The translations under genes were made by a program, and so were the position numbers. Under the pieces are notes generated by a model. The model made no database searches. It had not been told where the DNA came from and was given only the letters and a program-made list of their open reading frames with translations. Positions 24,015 through 37,500 of a stretch of DNA of 64,000 nucleotides are shown piece after piece. The DNA lies in NCBI GenBank assembly GCA_028641055.1, contig CM054058.1, positions 238,562,187 through 238,626,186 on the forward strand, given 5' to 3'. This DNA is from Alopecurus myosuroides (taxonomy: Eukaryota; Streptophyta; Magnoliopsida; Poales; Poaceae). Each line of letters opens with the position of its first letter. Within the stretch, counting starts at the first letter, position 1.

Positions 24015-24830
24015 ATGGATCTCAGGTTCTACCCGCAGGTGGTTCGTATGACTCATTGCGAGAGCACTGCCGGTTATCCGGAGATGCTGAGAGACATGGT
24101 CACTTATCTGGGGTTCCGTTGGGCACCAGAGTACCAGGTCTACGAGCACCAGCGAGAGTTTGACCAGACCTACTACCAGGCTATCGTCTACATTCTGTCA
24201 GATGATGGCATGAGCGTAGTCCACCGCTACGAGGCAGTAGGTTCCACAGTGGATATGGCTGTGCAGCAGGCAGCTTATGTGAGTCTCACCGTCCTTCGTG
24301 CTGACTACTGGGGATTTGACGATTCTATCTATCGCCACATCCCCCGTGGTTACATCACCTCGAAGGGAGCTCACTTCAATCTCTACGACAACTTGGATGT
24401 CTACGAGCATGATAACTCCAGGCTGCACACCACCGCTCAGTTTGTGAGGCACAGTGACGCAGTTGCCAGCACACTATCTCAGGAGTTGGTTTCAGTCAGA
24501 GAGCAGCTCTACCTTGCTTTGACTCGTCTGGCGACTTACACCACAGACTTTGTTGGAGATGAGCGCTTTGCACGTTTCGATCAGCCAGTTGGTCGTCGTC
24601 TGCCAGATGCTGGAGGTTACGAGCCGATCGGAGGCCCACTTCTTAACCTCGGTGCTGGTTACACTGGGATTCCACGCTTTGGAGCACAAGGAGTCGACGC
24701 TATGTACTTCACCACACCTAGAGTCGCTCTCAGACCACGTCAGATCTACGTGGATCGTCGTTCTACCTACTTTCGTGGGCGTGCTCCGCACCGTACCTCT
24801 CGTCGTACTCCTAGTCGTCGTCCTGCGTGA
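24015..24830 (+). CDS. Element E extra ORF upstream of gag (ORF0-like)
   Basis: An intact frame of 271 codons from ATG 24015 to TGA, between PBS and gag, in the same sense as gag-pol. The N-terminal two thirds are globular-looking and rich in Tyr, Asp and Val (FRWAPEYQVYEHQREF, YVSLTVLRADYWGF). A central Leu-rich helix (SQELVSVREQLYLALTRL, about residues 155-172) could be a coiled coil. The last 40 residues are Arg-rich (RRTPSRRPA at the end), suggesting nucleic-acid binding. No zinc knuckle or catalytic motif is visible. An upstream ORF before gag is reported for RIRE3/RIRE8-type rice elements. Its role is unknown. The frame has stayed open while gag-pol gained a stop. Confidence 0.75.
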   Translation: MDLRFYPQVVRMTHCESTAGYPEMLRDMVTYLGFRWAPEYQVYEHQREFDQTYYQAIVYILSDDGMSVVHRYEAVGSTVDMAVQQAAYVSLTVLRADYWGFDDSIYRHIPRGYITSKGAHFNLYDNLDVYEHDNSRLHTTAQFVRHSDAVASTLSQELVSVREQLYLALTRLATYTTDFVGDERFARFDQPVGRRLPDAGGYEPIGGPLLNLGAGYTGIPRFGAQGVDAMYFTTPRVALRPRQIYVDRRSTYFRGRAPHRTSRRTPSRRPA

Positions 24831-25039
24831 TGAGCATGGGAGTACTGATGTATCCATTCTTAGCTATGTTTAGTTATCCTTTGGAATTCGAACCATTTGT
24901 GGTGTGTTGGATATTATGATGTATTTGAACATGTGATGATGTACCTGTTGGTTATCTATTCATGCGTCGGAATAATCGCTCTTTCGGTTGCCAAGTCTAT
25001 CCTTTTCTATTGTTGTGCTAAAATGCATTTCCATTCAGG

Positions 25040-28000
25040 ATGCCGCCAACAAGGAACACCCCGCCTGAGCCACCGCCAATCACGGAGCTGTTGACTCAGA
25101 TGACTCAAGTCATGACGCAGATGGCCCAGTTCCAGACTAATCAGCACAACAACCAGAATGCTCCACGAGTCAGTATCAAGGAGTTTCTCAGTCTGGGGCC
25201 GAGAGCTTTCGTGGCAACACGCGAGCCTCTGGATGCTGATGACTGGATCCGTGAGATAGCCAAGGCTCTGGACATTGCTCACGTTGCTGAGGAAGATAAG
25301 GTCAAGTATGCTTCCTATCTGCTGAAGGGTCAGGCAGCTACTTGGTGGGAAAACTACCAGACCATGAGAGCTGGCTATCCAATCACCTGGGGTTGTTTTA
25401 AGGATGCCTTCCTGAAGCACCACATTCCAGATGGTCTCATGGAAAGGATGCGTGAAGAGTTTTGCTCTCTCAAGCAAGGCAAGCTGGACATCATTGGCTA
25501 TCAGAGTGAGTTCAATCGCCTCGCTCGTTACGCTGGTGATGAGGTGTCCACTGAGGCAAAGAAGATGGCAAGGTTCCGCAGAGGTTTTAACCCGGAACTC
25601 AAGTACACCCTCACAAATATCAAGGCCAACAACTTCGAGGAGCTCGTTAACACCGCGCTCAATAAAGAAAATGGGCGCAAGGCGTTCGAGGAGTCTCGCA
25701 AGCACTCGCGTGAGGGTGATTCCTCCTCCAACATGACCACCCCTCCGCAGAAGCGCCGCATCTGGGTGCCAAATGGTGCTGTCACTCGGGCTCCATATGC
25801 CCAAGCTTCTCCAGGCTTCGCTCCCCGCCCACCCAACCCTGTTCAGATGCATGATCCAAGGGGTGCAATGGGGCAGCCAAGGCCAGGGCCTCCTCGTGTC
25901 GTCACTTGCTACAAATGCAAGCAGACGGGGCACTACGCTGACAAGTGCACGCAGAGGCACCTACCTCCACCACCACCTCGTCCCAACACAAACCAGGCAA
26001 TGGTGCGCGCTCCCCCGCCTAAAGCCTTCAACTCCAACAACAGGCCTGTCGGGAGGACCGCAAGGGTGAATCATGTCAAGATCGACAAAGCGGAGGAAGC
26101 TCCTGACGTCGTTCTCGGTATATTACCCGTAAACTCTTTTCCAGCTAAAGTGTTGTTTGATACCGGAGCATCGCATTCTTTTGTGTCAAAGATTTTTGCC
26201 GCAACAAACAACTTAATGGTGGTTCCACTAAGCAATCAAATCACTGTTCACTCACCGGGATCTCAAATGTTGACTTCCAAGATAAGTAAGGACAACCAAA
26301 TCCTAATTGGAGGCCACATTTTCCTTGCTTCACTCATGTTGCTGGGAAATTCTGACATTGATGTCATTCTTGGCATGGATTGGTTAAAGGCCAATAAAGC
26401 TAAAATTGACTGTGCTCAAAAGTCAATAACTCTGTTCCACCCTTCTGGCAAGATAGTCTATTCTCCAAATGAATCAAGTTCTGTTCAGCTATGCACACTC
26501 GATGCAAAACCTCTTCCTTCAATTGAGAATGTTCCGGTGGTTTGCGAATTCCCTGACGTCTTTCCAGAAGAGTTGCCAGGGATGCCTCCGGACAGAGCAG
26601 TTGAGTTCGTGATCGAGCTTGAACCAGGTACTGCTCCAATCTCTAAGCATCCATACAAGATATCTCATCCTGAACTGAAACTGTTAAAGGAGCAAATCGT
26701 TATGTACATGGAAAAAGGTTACATTCAACCTAGTTCCTCGGCTTGGGGTTGCCCAACTCCGTTCGTTGCGAAGAAGGATCACACAAAGAGACTCGATGTT
26801 GACTATCGTCCTCTTAACGAGAAAACCATCAAAAACAAGTATCCAATTCCTTGTATCGATGATCTTTTTGATCAACTTGCTGGAGCCTCAATATTCTCCA
26901 AGTTGGACTTGAGAATGGAGTACCATCAAATAAAGATCAGAAAAGAGGATATTCCAAAAACAGCCTTCACCACTCGCTACGGTCTATATGAATTCACCGT
27001 CATGTCCTTTGGTCTCACCAATGCACCGGCGACATTCTCTCGACTCATGAATTCTGTCTTCCATGAATACCTCGACAAGTTCGTTGTGGTATATCTTGAT
27101 GACATTCTTGTCTACTCAAAATCCGAGGAAGAGCATGAAGAACATCTTCGTCTCACTCTCATGAAACTTTGCGAGCATCGTCTATATGCCAAATTCTCCA
27201 AATGTGAGTTCTGGATTCCAGAAGTTTCTTACCTTGGTCATGTCATCTCTGCCAAGGGAATAGCCATTGATCCAGAAAAGGTTAAAGCAATTGTTGATTG
27301 GAAACCTCCAAAGACGGTAAAGCAAGTAAGAAGTTTTCTTGGCTTGGCTAGCTATTGCCGTCGTTTCGTTCAAAACTTCTCCAAGATTGCCAAACCTCTC
27401 ACTGATCTCACAAAGAAGGACAAGAAGTTCGTTTGGTCTCCACAATGTGATGAAAATTTCAATCTCCTGAAGACTAAACTCACTTCTACACCAGTTCTGG
27501 TTGGCCCAGATACTACCAAACCTTTCCAAATATTCTGTGATGCATCTCTCCAAGGTCTAGGTGCAGTTCTTATGCAAGATCGTCAAGTGGTGGCTTATGC
27601 TTCACGTCAATTGAACGCACATGAGCTCAATTATCCCACACATGATCTTGAACTTGCAGCAGTTGTGTTTGCCCTCAAGAAATGGAGGCAATACTTGTTG
27701 GGTAATCGCACTGAAATCTTTTCCGATCATAAGAGTCTGAAATACATCTTCACTCAACCAGATCTAAACCTTAGGCAAAGGAGATGGATTTAAAAGATTA
27801 AAGACTTTGATCTCACCATTTCTTACACTCCAGGCAAGGCTAATGTTATGGCCGATGCTCTCAGTCGCAAGTCGTATTGCAATAATCTCATGATCATGGA
27901 AAGCCAACCTCCACTTCATGAAGAATTCCAGAAGCTCAACCTTGGTCTTGTTCCTCAAGGTTATCTTGCGAACTTGACAGCCAGTCCAACTCTCGAGGAC

Positions 28001-29431
28001 AAGATTCGTTCTGAACAACTTCGTGATGCTGAGATCAAGAAGATGGTAGAACACATCAAAGAAGGCAAGGAGAAATTTAAGTCCTTCTCAATTGATGACA
28101 AGGGAACTGTGTTCTTTGAAGGACGCATTGCAGTTCCTCAAGTTCAAAGTCTCAAAGATGTCATTCTCAAGGAGGCTCATGAAACTCCTCTCTCCATACA
28201 CCCTGGAAGTACAAAGATGTACCAGGATCTCAAGACGCTGTATTGGTGGCCTGGCATGAAACGTGAAATTGCTCAATACGTTTCTGAATGTGACGTTTGT
28301 CAACGTGTTAAGGCAGTCCATCAGAAAACAGCCGGTCTACTCCAACCTCTGAAAATCCCTGAGTGGAAGTGGGACATGATTGAAATGGACTTCGTCACTG
28401 GTTTTCCAAAGTCCAAGAAGGGCAACGATGCAATCTTCGTTGTCATTGATCGTCTCACTAAAGTAGCTCACTTCTTTGCTGTCAAAGAAACAATCTCAGC
28501 TAGCCAGTTAGCAGAACTCTACACAGCAAAGATTGTTCCCCTTCATGGTGTTCCACTGGAAATAAGCTCAGACCGTGGAAGTATCTTCACTTCTCATTTC
28601 TGGAAAAGCTTTCAAGAAGCATTGGGCACCAAACTTCTGTTCAGCACAGCTTATCACCCTCAGTCTCAAGGGCAAGTCGAAAGAGTCAATCAGATTCTCG
28701 AGGATATGCTCAGAGCATGTGGTCTATCCTTTGGCATGAAATGGGAGGAATGCCTTCCATATGCTGAATTCTCCTACAACAATAGCTTCGAGGCAAGCCT
28801 AGGCATGGCACCATTTGAAGCTCTCTATGGCCGCAGATGCAGGAGTCCAATCAATTGGTCTGGAGCTGGTGAACGTTCACTCTTAGGCCCTGGCATTGTT
28901 AAGGAAGCCGAAGAGAAAGTTCGCATCATTCGTGACAATCTCAAGATTGCTCAGTCTCGTCAGAAAAGCTACTATGACAGCAAGCACAGGGATATGATCT
29001 ATCCACCTGGTGACAAAGCATATCTTCGTGTAACTCCCCTCAGAGGCACTCATCGTTTTGGTGTCAAAGGAAAGATAGCACCGAGATACATTGGTCCTTT
29101 CAACATTCTCTCAAGGCGTGCGGAAAATGCCTATCGTCTTGAACTTCCAGAAAAACTATCCAAGGTGCACGATGTGTTTCACGTGTCACAGCTCAAGAGG
29201 TGTTTCAAAGATCCAGATCGTGCAGTTGATCATGATTCCATTGAACTGCAAGAAGATCTATCGTATGAGGAGCACCCTGTTCGTATTCTCGATGAGACCG
29301 AGCGTAAGACTCGCAACAAGAGCACCAAGTTCTTGAAAGTGCAGTGGTCCCATCATTCTGATAAAGAGGCAACGTGGGAGACCGAAGAGGATCTTCGCAA
29401 GAAGTATCCGGACCTTTTCTCTCCTCAGTAG
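25040..29431 (+). pseudogene. Element E gag-pol polyprotein with one in-frame stop
   Basis: Starts at ATG 25040 ([13 protein letters not shown]). Domains in order: gag (residues 1-250, with [11 protein letters not shown]); a CCHC knuckle [14 protein letters not shown] (about 290-303); protease with DTGAS (about 373); RT with the YLDD active site (about 684); and RNase H starting at FCDAS (about 832). A TAA at 27791-27793 interrupts RNase H. The same frame continues to 29431 with integrase: an HHCC region ending CDVCQ, then Asp in EMDFVTGF, Asp in SDRGS and Glu in QVERVN with 35 residues between the last two. A GPY/F module (YIGPFNIL) and a C-terminal chromodomain (about 29260-29415, with YEEHPVRILD, VQWSHH and ATWETEEDL) follow. 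Only this stop separates it from a full-length polyprotein. CAA to TAA is a plausible origin, but I cannot prove the ancestral codon. Confidence 0.92.
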
Positions 29432-29454
29432 GAATCTCGGGGCGCGATTCCTTC

Positions 29455-29467
29455 AAGGGGGGCGTTT
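29455..29467 (+). other. Polypurine tract of element E
   Basis: AAGGGGGGCG followed by TTT directly before the TGTAAC start of the 3' LTR. Confidence 0.75.
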
Positions 29468-32400
29468 TGTAACATCCCAAGTATGAAAATTACCTTTAGA
29501 ATGTTTGTTTCTTGTTTTATTAATGTTTTGCATCATGTCATCATACCCATTACTTTTGTTTGCATTTGTTTTGCATCTGTTTTCAATTGTTTTCTATTTC
29601 AAATTCAAACCAATTTCCAAATCAAATTGTTCATACTTGTTATGTTACAATTTTTCAAATAGAAAGTTCAAATAAAACATCCTTTTTGTTCCCATTAAAA
29701 TAGAAAGCTCAACTATTAACTTGTTATTTTAATAACTCACTTAACTCAAATTTCATTCAGAATTCAATTACATTTTCCAAACAGCAACCATGTTGAAGTT
29801 TATGAAAATTACAAAATACTTCCATCTTTTGTTTCCATTTAACTATAAGGTTCAAACTATTTAAATTATTGCTTTCAATATTTCACTTAATATTCAAAAT
29901 TCATTCAAATTCCATCAAATTACAAACAGCAATATATTTTGAACCTTTTGAAAAACCAAAGCTTGCACAATGTTGTTGTTGCCCTAATTAACTTACACAA
30001 ATTTTGTCTAATTTTTCTAACCCTAAACCCTATGCTTTTCTTCCTATTCTTATTTCTGCAAAAAAAAACAGCAAAAAAAAAACGGAGAGAGAGGGGCAGG
30101 CCAGCCAGGCCCAGCCCACAAGCTGGCCTGGTACCCCTTCGCGCTTTCTTCCTCCTGTACGGCAGGAAATCCGCCGTGCCCACGTCACAGCTGCGGAGGA
30201 GGAACGGCCAGCAGCAGCTCGATCCCCTCCTTATAGCTAGCCCTAGCTAGCCCCGAGCTGCCCTAACCCTAGCCCCAACCTATCTCCCTCGTTGCCGCCG
30301 TTTTTCCTCCATCCACCACCTCCATCTCCCTCTCTGTATCGCCTGAATTCCGTTGATCTCCGCCGTGATGCGTCTCCTCCCTTCGGGCTAGCCACGGGAA
30401 CGGATCCCCCGTCGCCTCCCCGTCCTCCTCGACACCGCAGGCAGGCACGAGCCGTCCCGGATCGCCGCCGCCGTCCGCTCCGTCGCCGGCCACCTCCCTG
30501 CACCGACGCCTGCTCCCTCTGTTTTCCCCACGGTGAGCAGCCCACCATCCTCTCTACCTTCCCTCTCTGCAAGCACCCGAGCACCCACAACACCTAGATC
30601 GCACTCGTCCACGTCGCAGCAGCAGGCCACGGCGATCAACGAGCAGCGCAGCGGCCGCCGCCGGCGACTGCCGCTGTCAGTTTCAGAAACTGAAACTCGA
30701 TTCAGTTTCAGTTAACTCACCTATCTGAACCTTATCCTCCCCGCGTTCCTCTTCTGTCAACGAACGATTCTCTACCGCAGTGGTAGCAACACTGCACGCG
30801 CGCGCCAGGTCGTGGGTTCGAGCCCTGCCCCCGCGGGATTTAATCCCCACATTTTTGCTAGCCACGCTGGCAGGCAGGGGCCACCTGCCATAGGCAGTGG
30901 TGGCCACGCGTGCCTCCACGCGCTGCCACGGAGGCCAGGGCCCACTGGCAGTGGCCTGTGCTAGGTCACTGCACGGTGTAAAATGTTTTCTGTCCAGTTT
31001 TTCTTTTAAAATTAAGTCCTTTTCTTTTACAGATTAGTCCCTGTTTTTAAATTGCAAATAACTTTTAAATTACAAATCCAAATAATACAAATAAAATATG
31101 TATCCTGAACCAAATTAAATTCTCTACAAGTTTAAAACATTTGTATTCTGTTTTGAACATTTCAAATGCATTCAAATTTCAAATTCAAACAACTCCTTTT
31201 AAATTTGGTTAATTTCATAAATAATTCAAACTTAATTCAAATAACACAAATAAAATATGTTTTCCATACTATTTTGAACCACCTTTCCCAATATAAATTG
31301 TGTTTGCTGTTTTGAATAATTATAATTGGTTAAATAATTTAAACCTTGTTTAAATCATTTAAATTTGCTAAATTCATAACTTGCTCAAATTAAATTATTT
31401 TTGAACTTATAAAATATGTTTTCAAACTAGAAAAGTATAAACTTTTCAAATATGAAATTGGTTTAATGTTTTGAACAAATAAAATTTAAATAATATTCAT
31501 ACTTGAATTAAATTCAATTAAATCTTGTTTAAACTTGTTTAATTCATAAGTAATTTATTTTAAATCCTTTTTCAGTAATTGAAACATGTAATCCCGTCCA
31601 TTTAATCATGTTATGTTACCATGTCAACTAGTTTAATTTTGGTGCATCGAGTAAATGGTCATGCATCATCCCATGATTGTGCATTATGCCATGTTATTTA
31701 TTGTTTGTCTCTCTGCGTTGTTTGTTTGCTTCTTCTCGAATAGACGACGACGTTGAGACAGACGAGGTTTACGACACTACTTCTGAGGAGTTAGCTCAGT
31801 ACCAGGCTGCTGAGTTTGCAGGCAAGTATTCACTCACATGAACCATTGTGTTCCTTTCCACATTGGATACCGATACTTTCTGTTGTCTATTTCTGCTAGC
31901 CTTATGAACCGTTGCTTCTGTTCCGAACCTATCACTTGTTATCCTTTAACCCTGATATAGGCTCACCTCCACACCTATAACCCCTTTGCTTGTTGCCCGT
32001 GTCTTACTAGCATGCTTAGGGTTGTTTTGCTCGAGTCTGTTACCCGTTACTTTCTGTTACTATATTTCTATTATGTTCTGGGGCTCGATGTTAAACAACA
32101 ACCTGTTAATTTTGAGGTAATGCTAAATTGATGATAAGGCACCGGCAGGAGGCCCGGCGTGGTTTTGAGGCCTGCTAGTGTCGACCCTAATTTGGAAAAG
32201 GGTCTTGTCTACTGATCCATGATGAGCGCACTATCCGCATGTGGGAAGCGTGTATGGGCGCCCCCCTCAATTTGATTCGGTTCGCATCTCGTCCAAATCG
32301 CCTCATTTAATTCGGGTTTTCCATTTCCCGCATGCATATATATTTTGCGAACCCAGGCCAGGGTGGAACTTTTGTAGTCGGCATTTAGGGAGACACGTTC

Positions 32401-33572
32401 TTAGAGTGCTATGAGGGTCCCCTTTTCTTCGTGGGGCTTGATTAGCCGTGCGCTCAATTGCACGGGGTTCTTTGGGCTTGATGCGAAGAAGAGTTGATTT
32501 GTGTTGAGTGCCCCGCTTGGTGGAAGGCATTCCATCTGGCGGGTTATTCTTACGTGTACGGCCAAATTGGTGCACCCCTGCAGGGTAAATCTTCTCGAGA
32601 AGCTGTGTTTTCCGCGGTTATGGATGACTTGGTGAAAGTACTGGCTAACAAGTACTCAGAACAACTTACACCTAACTAATGATAACTTGACTAGTCATAG
32701 TCTTATTGCCACAAAACTTGAACCATCATTAATCCAACTGTGTGAGTTATCCTCGGATTGCTTCTTTGGATAAGGGGCGAGATCCAGGATGGGTTTGTTT
32801 GGAGTTAGTTGGTAGTTGGTTACGATACGCTATCTTATCTCCTTTCTGTTAGCCGAAAGTTGTAGTATGTTCTGTAGTTGGTTAGTGCAGCCAGCTGCCG
32901 CATCTTTTGTATCACCCCTTTCTTCCGTTGAACCCAAAGCATCTGTGCTTGATGTTGTGGGGTACGTTTTGGTGAACTGTGAGTCTTGCTTGCCAGTACG
33001 TTTATGTACTGACCCCTTTGGGGTTGTGGTTTCCGCAGACTACGCTTACGAGGATCCCCGTGATGGCTACTACGTGGAGTTTGACGAGGCTGCTGACGAG
33101 TAGATAGCGGACCCGGGCAGGATCCGAGACATCGTGGATGGGCTCCGTCTTTTCGTTCCCGGCCTCTTCGGCCCATTTGGATTTGTCTGTACTCAGACCT
33201 TTTGAATGCTTCCGCTGTGTTGTAATGATGATATGTTGGGACATGTGTCCTCTGGATGATTGTATTTGCTATCTCTGCTCTAGTGAGAGCTATTTGCAAC
33301 TTATTTCAACCTTTTGTGTCTTAGAGATATGTTGTGATATCAGTTGTTCTAATGCCGTTGACGTACCATGTGTGTATGTTATGAAGTACGTCAACGGAAG
33401 TGTCCTGATTTCTATGGGATGGTTTGCGCAGACGATGGATAGTAGAGAATGGTTGTCACACGTTTACGTGTTGGCCTGCTCATATTGAGATGCGGGTGTC
33501 GGTATGCCCCGTAAGCCATTTGTTCTACTATTTAGCGGACTGTGAGTATCCTCTAGAAGTCCGGGTGCGACA
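29468..33572 (+). repeat. 3' LTR of element E
   Basis: 4105 bp, TGTAACATCCC to GTGCGACA, followed by the TTTTT TSD. Differs from the 5' LTR by a 298-bp and a 26-bp deletion plus scattered substitutions. Confidence 0.93.
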
Positions 33573-33577
33573 TTTTT

Positions 33578-34017
33578 ACCCAGGTTCGGTGCGAAGCAGT
33601 AATGCGGCGTTCCTACTCCTGCAATCTCACTATTCAGGACTAAAGCCTGGGAATACAGAGTACAATGTGAGGTTCTATTAGCTGCTCGGCAAGGATCAAC
33701 CTCTTGGCGAGTTAGCCTTTAGCTTCTTGTCTATCTATCTTATCTCCCGTCCGCCTTTATATAATAGTCGGGTTAGGGCATACAGAGAAGGAAACCTAGA
33801 AGACTACGGTATGAGTTAACTTGGAAAGTAAGGAAACCGCCTTCTACTCCAAGCTGTATCACGTGGGCCGTGATCCGGGTTCTTCTAGAATCCGGCTTCC
33901 GTGTGTCAGCTCACTGGGCCGTCCAATGGACCATAGCCCATTACCATTCAGGACACCCTGGTAATCCGGCACTTTAGACTACCATCTGATATACCCCTAG
34001 TTGGTATATATCCGACA
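33578..34017 (-). repeat. F left (3') LTR, second piece
   Basis: Matches 45224-45663, ending TATATCCGACA. A TATA-like TATATAA on the minus strand lies near 33756-33765. Confidence 0.92.
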
Positions 34018-34032
34018 GTAGCCCCCAAGAAG
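34018..34032 (-). other. Polypurine tract of element F
   Basis: On the minus strand the sequence CTTCTTGGGGGCTACT directly precedes the LTR start TGTCGG. The plus strand shows AGTAGCCCCCAAGAAG. Confidence 0.75.
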
Positions 34033-34572
34033 AGTCAAGACTCTGATTTTCCGTCTTTCGTCAAGTGTTGCATTCTTTCCAAGAAATAAAGGCTCTCTGT
34101 CTTGATTCTTCTTTTTATCAGAATAATGTCATGACGCAAAACTCAGATTTCGGAAAATCCGGCTTTTCTTCCATGAATCTTCGCGGAGAAGGAACTTCCT
34201 ACATCAGCGCTTTAATCTTGCTGACGCGAGGGACGTTTGGGTGTCGAGCGGGAAACCCTGAAACGTATCTCTGACAGATTCTCGCGGGAAACAAGGAAAT
34301 AGCAATAATCACCCGTCATTTCATTTCCCGGAATTTCCGGCGAGTGACACACGTTGATCATCCAACGGTCAAAAGAGTCGTTAGCACGTATCGCGACGAG
34401 TTTCAGGCTATAAATAGCCGTCATCGTCCTCTCCGGCAAACCTTCTGCTCCCATTCTCTTCTCGCCTCCACAGGGCCTAAGCACACTGCGAGCAGAGCGA
34501 ATCTTCTAGCGAACGCACGAACGCCGTCCGGGAACTCACCGGAGCTTACGATCTTCACCGCGCCGCCAAAAT

Positions 34573-37500
34573 ATGGCATCACCGAACACTTCTCCGGAAC
34601 GCTCCGTCGCGGCGGAAATCGACGATATTATCAACACCATGGATCCCATGGTGTATTCCCCACTGCGTGCAACCGGCGACGAGCCGGAAAAAGCTGCCAG
34701 CGGCGCAGCGGGCGAGGAAATTCCTCTCGCCGCCACCAACCTCGCGGGATCCTCCTCCGCGCCATCCCTGCCACTCGCGCCCGAGACGGCGGAGGAAAAA
34801 ATCATCCTCGTCGGAGAGGAGCTCGCGGCCACGTCCGCCGCCGCGTCCGCCGCCACCGGGGCGGAAGAAGAAGGGGAAACTGCCGGCAATTGGAGCCAGA
34901 ACAGTATTCCGCCTTCCCTCCTTCCGACAATGGAGAAGGAGGGGCTGCTGCTGAAGGGAAAATGGCGGAGCCCGGAGGACGAGCCCGAGCCCACGCCAAA
35001 GGACGGAGAACGCGTTCTCCTTACCTCCCACATCGCGAGAGGTATAGGATTGCCGCGTTCCGCCTTTTTCTTAGAAGTCCTCAACCATTATGGTGTTCAG
35101 CCTCATAATCGTCCCCCAAATTCCATTCTCTATCTAGCCGGCTTCCAAGCCCTTTTTGAAGGGTATTTAGGAATAGCACCTAGATTAGACTTTTGGCAAT
35201 ACTGCTTCGGAGTGAAGCGTAACCCTACAGAGGGTGTTCTTCCCATCTGCGGGACCATTTCTTTCACTCTTCGGAGATTTAGGGAAGACTGGTACCCAAA
35301 GATAAAAACATCAGAATTCGTCAAGTTTTGGACGGTTTCTTTCTTTTATCATCACGACATCCCATTTCCCGGAAAATAAAACGGGGTTCCTCCATTCATC
35401 AATTACGCCGCCACTCCACAAGAGAGCTGGGCAGTCGAAGCAGTGCAGACCCAGCCAGATGATCTACTGAAGATCAAACGGCATATTGCCAAACTTACCT
35501 CCTCCCATTCTCCTCTGACCGGAACAGACACAATTTGTGCTAGCTCGGTCGCCGTATTCAACCTCTTGCCCTCCGCCCCCGGCTTCTTTGTGAATACAAA
35601 GGCCCAGAAGACGGAATGAGAGGGACCGACAAAGCCTTCACAAAAAAGGATTTCAAGAAACGATTCAACCAATTGGTCGCTACTCGCGACCAATATCAGG
35701 AGAGCTTGGAGATGTATCATGAGGAGAACCCTATCCCTAAGGTAGTTTTACTTTTCCTTGACTTGGCATTCTCTCGGATTTTTATCTTTCTCTGATATCT
35801 CTGACTTAGTCGGATTTTTTGCTCTCTCTGTAGTTCGACTATCTCACGGAAGCAGATCTTGCCTCCGATGCTGAACTTGACGAATTGCACGCTAGCTTTT
35901 ATGGCGGTCGCAAACGTAAGAGGCAAGTGATCACAAAGGAGGTGATAAATCTTGATGGGGTTCCCATCGCCACATCCAGGTATTTTTCTGAGGTTTTTGA
36001 TCTCTCATTCCATTCTGGTTCTTCGAGGTATTTACTTCTCGGATATTTCCTTTTCAGCCTTGCACCAGTTCCTTTGAAGTCAAAGAAACCGAAGAAACAT
36101 AAGGCTACTGCTGGCAAGGGAATGCCGTCTTCAGCTGTAGCTCCACCCACTCCGACAACTCTTGATGGGGAAGATAAAACCGCAAACTCGGACGAACAAT
36201 TCCAGCCGTCCAGCCAGCCTATTGCATCCAACTTGGTTGCGCGGGAAAGGGCGGAACCGGAGATGGGCGGACCTTCTCGGACATCTGGAGAAGACGAGCC
36301 CATCCCTACTTTTGACAAGGACTTCAAGGTAAAGGAAGAACCTTTTGACGATCTCGGATACATTCGTCCGGCAGCTAAGAAGTTCTTCGCTCCTGCTCCC
36401 CTGATCCATCCTTGGCCACAAGGCGGGCTAATTGTCTGAAATAACTTCGTGTTTTCACCTCGTCGGGTCATCCAAGACGGCCTGCATCATGTTGGAATTC
36501 TTTTTTCTGAATATGTAAAGGAATTCAACGAGAACTTGTCAGGTTTGCAGCGGATGAGCCAGGTAATATCTCTAGCCCCCAAGCAATAAGTCAAATACAT
36601 GCTTTTAACTTAATGCTTTCAACTTTATTATGCTTGTTTCTAACTTAAGCGTTCTGCTTCATTTCCATGTTTCAGCAAGCCACTGAAAGCATAAACATGG
36701 AAGTTTTTAACAAACTAACTGTCAAGAATAAGGAGGTTAGAAGCCTTCTCTCTATTCTTGAAGTTAAGGAAGTGGAGCTGGCATCGTCTCAGCATCAGCT
36801 GAAGGAAACAACAGGTATTTTTATTCCCCGTGGTTTCACTTTTATGCTTTTTCCCTAAGTTCTTTTCCGAGTTTTCTTAAATCTAGCTTTTTTCCTTGCT
36901 TTTCAGCTGCTTTGGCGAAAGCCAAACAGATTGCGGAAGATGCCGGCAATGCCGAGAACCTCCGCCGGGAGAACCTGGACGTTCAGAAGGAACTGGAGGC
37001 CAGCCAGCTGGCTGTAGGCATTGCTCAATCCAATGCCTCCAACCAAGCTGAAAAAGACAAGCCACTATCCGCGATCTGGAGAATGCTTTGACCCTTCGGC
37101 TGGAAGAAGGCTCTGAGATGGATAAGTTTCTCGGTAAGTTTTTTTACTTTTACCGGATTTTCAACCTTTTATAATCTTTCCTTGCTTTCTTTATAACTCT
37201 TTGGTTATTTGTCTGAAAACAGGAGATGACCCTGCTCTTACTCGGATTGATAAAATCCAAGCTTTTGGGAAGGTCTTCACCGCGCTCAGGGCTGCGGCCA
37301 TGCAGCTGATCAACAAGTACCTTCCCGCAAGGACTGGGGAATTCTCGGAAGTTGAGAAACTTCCGGAGGCTATCTTGGAGGGAGTCCAAGGAGTCCACCT
37401 TGCGCTCCGCAGCACGGGGTGGTGCACGCATGGCTTTAGGCCTTATGCGTATGCATTACCCCACTACCAAATCTTGGCGTGTGGCATCCGGCATCCCACA

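Larger units (their letters stand above)
19046..33572 (+). mobile_element. Tekay-like chromodomain Gypsy retrotransposon E
   Basis: Very long LTRs (19046-23474 and 29468-33572) start TGTAACAT and end GTGCGACA. The TSD is TTTTT (19041-19045 and 33573-33577), inside the LTR of element F. Between them are a PBS for initiator tRNA-Met, an extra ORF (24015-24830), and a gag-pol frame (25040-29431) ending in a chromodomain. The only coding lesion seen is one in-frame stop. The chromodomain and the extra upstream ORF fit the Tekay/Del group, which includes rice RIRE3/RIRE8, as I recall that literature. It is the most complete element in the window and among the youngest in nesting order. Confidence 0.93.

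Noticed and set aside
25007..25960. 317-codon minus-strand frame opposite element E gag
   Set aside because: Shadow of the gag frame on the other strand; no domain and wrong strand for the element.
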